From positions 44,984,879 through 45,048,878 of the forward strand of contig CM074187.1 in NCBI GenBank assembly GCA_037179385.1: DNA of 64,000 bases, read 5' to 3'. The notes under the pieces are model-generated. The model ran no database searches and had not been told where the DNA came from. It was given only the letters and a program-made list of their open reading frames with translations. Position 1 is the stretch's first letter, and each line of letters begins with the position of its first letter. A program made the position numbers and the translations under genes. Below, piece after piece: positions 51,201 to 60,200 of the stretch. Source of the DNA: Holothuria scabra. Lineage: Eukaryota > Echinodermata > Holothuroidea > Aspidochirotida > Holothuriidae.

Positions 51201-54200
51201 AAAGCATCATCAAGTGAAAACATTGGCGACTGTATACTAATGGGGCAATTAATTGGGGGGGGGCTCAGCTAACCTAAGCCTACACCCCCTTCTTCAACGT
51301 AGCAATGCCACTGGGGCCATGTCTTGAAATCATGTAAAATAGCTCTGTAATATACCTGTTCAAATTGGTATTATTATCGGCTACCATGAATATAATTTTT
51401 TTCCAAAGTTACCAGGCGGTGGGGACCTCAGGGGGATTCATTGAGGGGGATGGGGACACCAGCCCACCTAAGCCTACACCCCTCTTCCTCCGTAGCAACG
51501 CCACTGAGGCCGTGTCTTGTAAATGTGTAAAATAGCTCCGTAATATACTGATTCCAGAGCATCATTAAATAAAAAATTTTTCCAACATAACCTATTAAAA
51601 GTTTATGTATTTCATCTTGCCATGCCAGCTCCTAGGCTACGGTATAATACCTGCATGAATTGCTATGGTTGGCGTAATCCTAACAGTCCCCTGTCCCCTT
51701 TCAGTTTTCTTATTGGATGATTGGTAATGATTAAATAGTTATAAATTTCACCTACCAATGCATTGCATTGAAAATACCCATAACCTAAAAAGTACTCACC
51801 ATCTCTTCTAAGACTACTTAAAGGCCCAATTCTCTCACCCCAAACAGTACTTATTCTGCTAACCTTCTTACTTAAGCCCCTCCTACAATTATCTAAAATT
51901 CATCCTCATCCAGATACAATCTCAGTTTATTGCTTCAACTAGGGTATAGAAAAACTAATCAAAACACTCTCAGTACTGTTCATGCTGTGTAATGTAAGCC
52001 TCAGTACTCTGCATTGTTTGAATTCGGTACCCCCGTATCAAAATTGTAGTTTGGGGTGAAAGGTTTGGCCCTTTAATATGGGAAGTTGCAACTTTCTGCT
52101 TTCTGTAAGTTGACCCTTATCAGCTTATGTTATGTGACGTAGACACTAAATTTAGACCGTGCACAGAGGGTCAAATTGTTTGTTTACGAACAAAGATTTG
52201 AACATTACAAGACATTTTGTAACTGTAAATTTCCAGCTAAGTGGCTCGTTCATTTCATCTCTTTGCCCTTTTCGGAAATGGCAAGGTAGCAAGACATTTA
52301 TGAGCTATTTATTCTCTAGTTTGTTATAATTATGTCAGGGGGTTGTGGTGTTATCAGGAAAACGTTTAACTTATTCATCATAAAGTCCATTTTTCTCTTT
52401 AAAGTGATTTGTTCAACTATTGCAGATGGGTTGTTGAAATGATGAAATTTGTCTTCTACGGAATCTTTTTCTCGACAGTATATTGGTATTCATAGAACTG
52501 TCTTACTTATTGCTTTTATATATTTTAGGTAATGGTTTCATCAATTGCGAGTCATGGCCATACATAAACTTAATACAATGACACTATTTTCTTCCGTAGT
52601 AAAAGGACATCGTCAAAGAAGCGACAAAAAGTCCTTGCTATAGAACGTAATAAACGTGTCTCATTAATAATGTGATGACAGACGAATCACAGCTATTAGC
52701 TATAAATTATAAACATCGACATTTTGGTATTCACAGTGCATTATTAGACGTAAAAATGATGCCATATATCGTTATGTTTGATTACTGGATGGTTCGACCC
52801 TCTGATTTGTGTAAGACAATATCGTTCAAGTTTTATTAAATACTGAACTGAGAAATAATTGGGGAAGGGATACTAGTGACGTATATGAACGGGACTTACA
52901 CCAGGGAGCTGCGCCTAAAGGCAGCTCCCTACTGTGACCTTTTTTTAATACAGTTCTTCTGTCAATGCAGCCATAGAACGACCCCCATGGTTTTTTCACG
53001 GAAATGAATGAGTGATATGTATGACTTTGCAGGGAAGACAAAAGGTAGCACACCACTAATTCAAGGGGAATCCCAGTGAAGGGGGTTACCCTACGAATTT
53101 AACACCCTAGAAAAACTTGTTGGGGGGCAGATTAGACCATGTAAGTAAAGAGATGTGTTCAATTTGTGATCTCTATGTGGTAGGAAAGTAGTTGAAGTAA
53201 TCATTCTGCAAAAATAAGGAAAATTGAAGGTATTTCAGGCATTTTTTGAAATATATCCTTCCACAATGCAAAATGGCATTTTGAATGAGTCAAAAAACAG
53301 GAACCCCTACTCTATTAAACAGGCCCTTCTAGCGTGAACTCAACATCATGAAAAGCAAGTAATGGTGGTGTTAGTAAAAGAGGGGTGCAGACCCACTTAC
53401 CAGAAGTTGTCTTTATTTCCTTTCCTAAGTCATTGTTGTGTATCTCGATATCCTCATTTTCTATCAGCCAGCGAGCAGCTAGAACAACATTTCTAGGCCT
53501 AACATTTTCAGAAAAAACAGCCATTTCATAACTTTATTTCCTCTTAAATTTGACAGGAGTGAATTGGCTCTCTTCAAGTCTTAAAGGTAAAGTTTTAATT
53601 GTTGTCACCACATCAGATGGGACATTAACAACATTTCCCTTAACACTTAATTGCCCTCCTCGAGGAAGCTCACGTAACTGCATAAAAGGTGTTCGTAAAG
53701 CGACCAACCTTTCTTCGAGACGTGTAATTTCAATTCTTCTGGTATCTCATACATTTTCATATTATTATCTTGACTAAATAATGGAACTCTACCTTCTTTT
53801 AGATATTTTAAACAGGTTTTACAGACCCATCCTTTATCTATACCTTCTTCCTGCTTACAAATACTAGTATTTCCACTAAATCCAACTAAATTCACCCACA
53901 GTGCACATTCTTTATACCATAACTGCTCACAATAAAAGCAAACATATGTAGGCCCCTCCATAATTTTATTCCAAAAGTGATGTTGCAATTCTCTTATTGG
54001 ACTCTCCTCTTCTTTTCTAAATTGTATCATTTTAGTACTATCATTTGCAATACCCACACTATGTTTTATCACAAAACCTTTATTTTCCCAACATTTATAC
54101 CTATCTTCAGTCACTCCTCTAGACCATTGCACTAATATATGATTACTCCCCTCATTTGCTCTCATGTACAGACTCATTATCTTCTATTTCCAACACTACT

Positions 54201-57200
54201 TCATAATGTACTCCACCTGTGCTAACTGAATAAATGGCACATTTTCCTGATTAACTGTGCTACTTAAAATACCACTTTGAGGATAACGTATCCATTTCCA
54301 TGTGCCATTATATTCTATAAAAGTATATATCAGTTTCCAAAAGTCTTGCAGCTGCAAAAATTTCACCCTCTGTAGACCATACACCATCCCTATCCATTCC
54401 ACTAGAAGTAACATATTCTTCCTTAGTCATTAATGGTACTGGCAACCAAATCCTACATAATGAACTTGCAATGACTTGTCTAAAATTAAAATGATTATCT
54501 TCTACTCCTGTAACCAATAATGCCAAATACAGAAAAAAAACAATAACCATCTACTCGTACTTTTCTCACCCAAATCGGCCTACTCTCAACTGAAACACAT
54601 TTTCCAATTTCATTGGATGACAAATCAAACTCCCAAGTTTTCACAAAAACCATGTTTGAATCTATCAACACAAGCTTCCTAAACGTTTTTCTCTCCAACA
54701 GCTATCAACAACGAAAAAATAAAATGTACATGTAGACCTTTCGGAATGTATAAATAATACATCACGATTGTCATGTTCTCTACTTCCCCCGTCATAGCAC
54801 CTCTGACTTTTTTCATGTTCACTAGAACTTTTTTTTTTGTTCCCAACTCTGATATTATCATTTTTCTCCCCTTCATATCTTCTATCCTAAACTTCACCCC
54901 CATACTTTCTTTTTCTTTGTTGCCAACCTTTCCTTTCTAAATTAAAAATCTTTGAATGGGGCCTTCTTAGGCATTGTAATATTCTCCAGATAATTTTAAA
55001 ATTTAAAATAACAAATGTACCATAACCAGACACCTCGATATAACACAAATATTAACATTCGCCAACTCATACAAATAGTATTTACCTACTAATAACAATG
55101 TTTCCCTCCAACAGAAGCTTACTTTATCAATTGTCATTAATGTGGAAAATTCACTCACACAGCTCTTTAAAATCACAAAAACAGTGAACAAAACTCCTCT
55201 AAACTATCAAACTATTTACTCCACTGCAGCCCCGACCATGCCACTTGAAAAGAATAAATCCTTACAAAGAAATCCTCATATAAATACTCAAAATTCACTA
55301 AACACCAATCTGTAATAAATATAATACGATGAATTAAAAAAAGGAAAGTGATGGCGCTGTGTTAAATTAAACAACAAACTTTTCACCAGAGTACATACCG
55401 ACCTGGTTTTTCCTCAAGATTGTTACTAAAACTGGACCCTGTTCGCAAATTTTTCATGAAAAAAAAAAAACAAATTTTACACTCTCACGAAAGTCATATT
55501 TCCACCAAAACTTAAAAACACGAAAGAGAAGTACCATCTCTACAAATTGCACAAAGCCATATTTCGATACCACAAAGCATCTACAAGAAGATAGAAATAA
55601 AGTGCCGGAAAAGTCAGAAATTGACATCACGAGAGTAACTGCATTAGTTGTGGTTGCCTGCAAGGCAGGCACCGCAACTAAAAACCCCTGACTTTACTTG
55701 GCAGTTAGGGAATTAGCTGCAAAAATCAATTGGAATTATGTCTGTATCTTTTACAGGTTTTGGTTTTGATGATAAGAGAAACCAATGCATTCATGATGGC
55801 GTGCGTGTGTATGTATGTATGTGTGTGTGTTCTGGGGTCATCAGGGGTCAAAGTCTGAAAACCTTGTTAACGCTATATCTCAAGGTAAGAAACTTGGATA
55901 GATTTCATATTTGGCATGTGGATGGGTTATAGTCAGAAGATGGTCCCTATTGTTTTTGGCAGAGATCAAAGGTCATCTGGGGTCGCCGAAGGTCAAAGTC
56001 TGAAAATCTCGTTAACACGATATCTCAAGATAGGAATGTCTGACAGTTTTCAAACTTGATACATAGATGCGCCATATTGAGAGGAAGAATCCTATTGTTT
56101 TTGTTGGAGGTCAAAGGTCACTTGGGGTCACCATGGGTCAAAGCCTGAAACCTTGTTAATGCGATATCTCAAGGTAGGAAACTTGGATAGATTTCATATT
56201 TGGTATGTGGATGCGTTATACACAGAAGATGCTTCCTGTAGTTTTTGGCGGAGGTCAAAGGTCATCTGGGGTCACTGAGGGTCAAAGTCTTAAAATCTTG
56301 TTAATGCTAAATTTCAAGGTAGGAAACTTGAGTAGATTTCATATTTTGGTTTTTGGATGTGTTATGGTCAGGAAATGGTACCTATTGTTTTTTGTGGAGG
56401 GCAAAGGTCATCTTGGCTCACCTGGGTCCAATGTCTAAAAATCTCATTACATGATATCTCAAGATAGGAAGCTTGGATGGATTTCATATTTGATATGTGG
56501 ATGCATTATGGTCAGGAGTTGCTCCGATTATTTGTGGCAAAGGTCATCTTGGGCAACGGAGGGTTAAAGTCTGAAAATCTTTTTAAAGCAAAATCTAAAC
56601 GTAGTTGTTTTTGGTGGAGGTCAAAGGCAGAGATGTCAAGCTTCTCCATTTTGGCAGAATAATTACAATTTTCCACCCTTGATTCTGCCATTATGAAAAT
56701 CCTCCAAAAATTCCGCTTTTCAGACGTTAAGGACCTTTGTTGCACACTACACATTGTGAAAAGTCAAAACCGACGTCTGTTTGATGGACACAACATCAAG
56801 TACGTAAAATCTAAGGAGTATTAATTTGTGGTACCGACCAGAGCCGTATATTGTTCTGGTACTGACAACACGATCATGTCATCCCATGCCATTTAATATT
56901 GTTAGCATTGGATGGCTTAAGATTTCAGCAGATGCATGCTGAAAGAAACATAGCCCGCTTGGCGGACATATTTTGCACAAGTGCTTGCACTTTCTTTTAT
57001 ATTTTGCACTACCTAATAATAAAGGATAGTAACACACATAATGCCTGCTAAGAAGACTTGGTGGACTTGAACAGAATATCTCTGTTAAAAACCTTGATTG
57101 GTTCCATGCCCCAATGATTGCATACCTTCAACCAATCACAACTCGCAACACATTCAAACACAAAATAACATATATGTACCCATCCTTCCATGTATGTTTC

Positions 57201-60200
57201 CCTGTAATATCCTTACTGGGAAATTTAGCTGTGCATTTGTGAATGTTTTCTCTCTTATTTTTATTCATGAGCTTCTACCAATATTTTATTTGTTCTAGAA
57301 CATTATATAAAGCATGCAGGAGCATATTTTGCTAACAGAGTGGTATCTGCAGCAGCTGAAAACTTACAAAATTCTCCCATATATATTCGTGTTATGAGAA
57401 GCTATTCAAAAGTTCTCCCATGTATATTAGTGTTACGTAATAGTGCCATTGCAAAATATTGTCTGGTCTCTACAGTCTTTATAGGGTTGGTTCAAACTTC
57501 TGCACTATAATCTAACTCTCTTTAACTCGTGTTATGGTTAGAAGATGGCCCCCCTTTTTTTGGCAGAGATGAAAGGTCATCTGGGGTGTCTAGGAGTCAA
57601 AGTCTGGAAACCTTTTTAAATATGATCTTTCAAGATAAGTGTCTGTCCATCTGTCTGTCTGTACGTTTGTCTGTCTATCTATGTATGGCTTTTATGGAGG
57701 TAAAAAGGCCATCTGGAATGAAAAAATTATTTTTTGAACATGCTGGTATGACATTTGAATGAGAAGATAATAGGGCATGGTGGCACTGTTTAAAATGGAA
57801 CATTTTTATGTATCATCGAAACCTCAATGCATTTTTGCATTCTGGTCTTCAAAGTTTAAATGTTTCAAAATCAACTTGTAAATGCTAAAATAATGATGTG
57901 GATTGTTTCACAAGGTTTACATCTCTTTCATTAACCCTATATTAATTGCAATATCTCTAAATTACTCATGAAATACTTCACTATTTGGTAAGTGATTCAT
58001 TGAAGATTTTAAAGGACCTAATTTAACTTTCAAAATAAAACCTGCAGGACAAACTAATGTTGCATTGTCCTTGAAAAAAGGTTGCAAAAACAAATGATAA
58101 TATGGCATGTCCCTCCCTAGATATCAAAAGAAATTGAGCTAATGTGTATGCATGATTGTGTGCAAATCGGAAATTAGACTGTAAAATGGTCAATTTTTGA
58201 TCGATTTTGATGTTATTTGAGACAATCATGTTAGTTCCTAATGCTTTTCACATCAAATACAAAGGTGCAATCCAAAAAAACCCTGCAGTTTCTTAATTTC
58301 TTCAGTGCTGTATGTGACCTTCTCAATTTCAACACAATAGGCATAAATGCTATGAAGTTCAAGCATGTTTTTTAACTTCTTTTAATCATGAACTTTGTTT
58401 AACATTCTGACTCCTTTGCTTCAGACATTGACTTCACCTATAGCAGGCAGTGGCATAGCTAGGTTGTTACATCCTGACATTGATTTGTTTTGCAATGAAT
58501 GGTACAATTAATTATTTAATTAATTTCTTGCAAGTAAAAATGCAGAAAAATTCACACTTTCAACTTGTCAAGACCCCCATAAATATCATACATTCTTGGG
58601 TCTTCTTCCCTTTTCTTAGAGTTAAAGTATTAAAATGAGAAACAAGCAACAAAATGTCAAATTTTAGTTGATTCATCAAAGAGATAATATGACATCAATG
58701 CTTGATTAGAAGTAGTACCATGAGACTGAGCATAAATTCTACTATTCATGGCCATATGGAACCCTTTCTCTCTGAGGGGCGGTGGTTTTTGCCCCCAACC
58801 AGGACATAATCTCTGCCAGACTGATGCACCAAAGTCTGCCTGATTCAGCAAGGTTTTGGCAAATGGGGGGAGGGTTTGGAAAATGGGGGGGGAGGCTGCA
58901 GTGCCCCCATCCCATACAGCCATCATTGCACTCCCCTTCCTTCATTATATTTCAAATGAACATTTTTGTTAACTTAAAGGGTCCTCATACTTGACATGCA
59001 GATGGCTCATATTGAGTAGGCCTAGGTCTACTGTAGATGATTCCTTTTGTTTGTGGTGGAGGTCAAATACAAGGTCTCTATCACAGTACCATGTTTACAC
59101 AATATTTCAAGTTACGAGTCTTGAATAGTGTTCATTTCACTCAGAGTGTGTGGATGTAATACACAAGTGAAAAGGATCCTGGTTTTGGGGGGTCAAAGGT
59201 CATCTGAGATGTCTCAGGGGCCACATCTGTGATTCTGATTTACATGATATATCTCAATATAGGAAGGTTGGATACATTCTGATACAGACTATGGGAATGC
59301 TTTATGAAATACTGTCTATTTGAAAAACAAACAATTTCAATGGCAAGGAATCACTAAGCCTTTTGGCTTTCTGATTTTAAATTCTTCAACCTGCTACAAG
59401 TCAGCTTCATACAGTGTAGACATTAGTAATGAAGGTTATCCTTTCCTAGTTAGTAACTAACCTTATTACAGGCATTACACAAAGCTTCCAAAATACCGGT
59501 TCCGGCCGGAACTATCTGGCCCGAACTAAAAAAAGTTCCGGCAGATTCCGGTTCTGGCCGGATCCAAATTTTTGGTTCCGGTGCAGCCCCAGTCTGAAGC
59601 AAATGAACATTAAGCACCCTGTTCTTTGCCATTAAAATTTGTGTGGAAAGTACTTTGTAGAACTTTCTTAGCCATCAAGATATCCCTTTTTTGGTGCCCC
59701 TTCCTTGCAAGACTTGTCTTTAATTTTGTGAGAAACACAAACCAACCAATGGTGAACGAGTACTGTACACAAAGAGTACCCCACATTGGTAAGTGCTACA
59801 TCCCAAATTTCCCACTTGTGGTGACTGTTGTTCTTACCCCCCGCCCCGCCCAGATTTCCCACTACGGGTGAGTGTTATCCTTTCCCACCCCACCCCCTAT
59901 CACCAAAAGAAGCCAAAGTCTGTAGGATAGATCAGAGTGTAGTATTATTCAAGTTTTTAGTAGCATTACATTATTTACATACAGCTGGAGTTCCTCAAAC
60001 TGTCAAACTGTGCCAGAATTCCTTCTCTTCACTCATTAATTGATTGAGTGGGAGCGATTGATTGGTAAGAGTATTGCATTTAAAAGGCTGCCAACTGTTT
60101 CAGTTTAGGAGGAACAGTTCTGCTTTTTTACACCAAATTTGCTATGCTTCAATTTTCCTATATCATGTTCCAATTTTCAGTAAAACTGCAATCATGATCA

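Noticed and set aside
52826..53056. Minus-strand frame near the Helentron 3' hairpin
   Set aside because: It reads through the hairpin and shows no match to Helitron Rep or helicase motifs.
53550..53777. Plus-strand frame of 75 codons
   Set aside because: Shadow of the Helitron-type DUF6570 region on the minus strand, which has clear family motifs.
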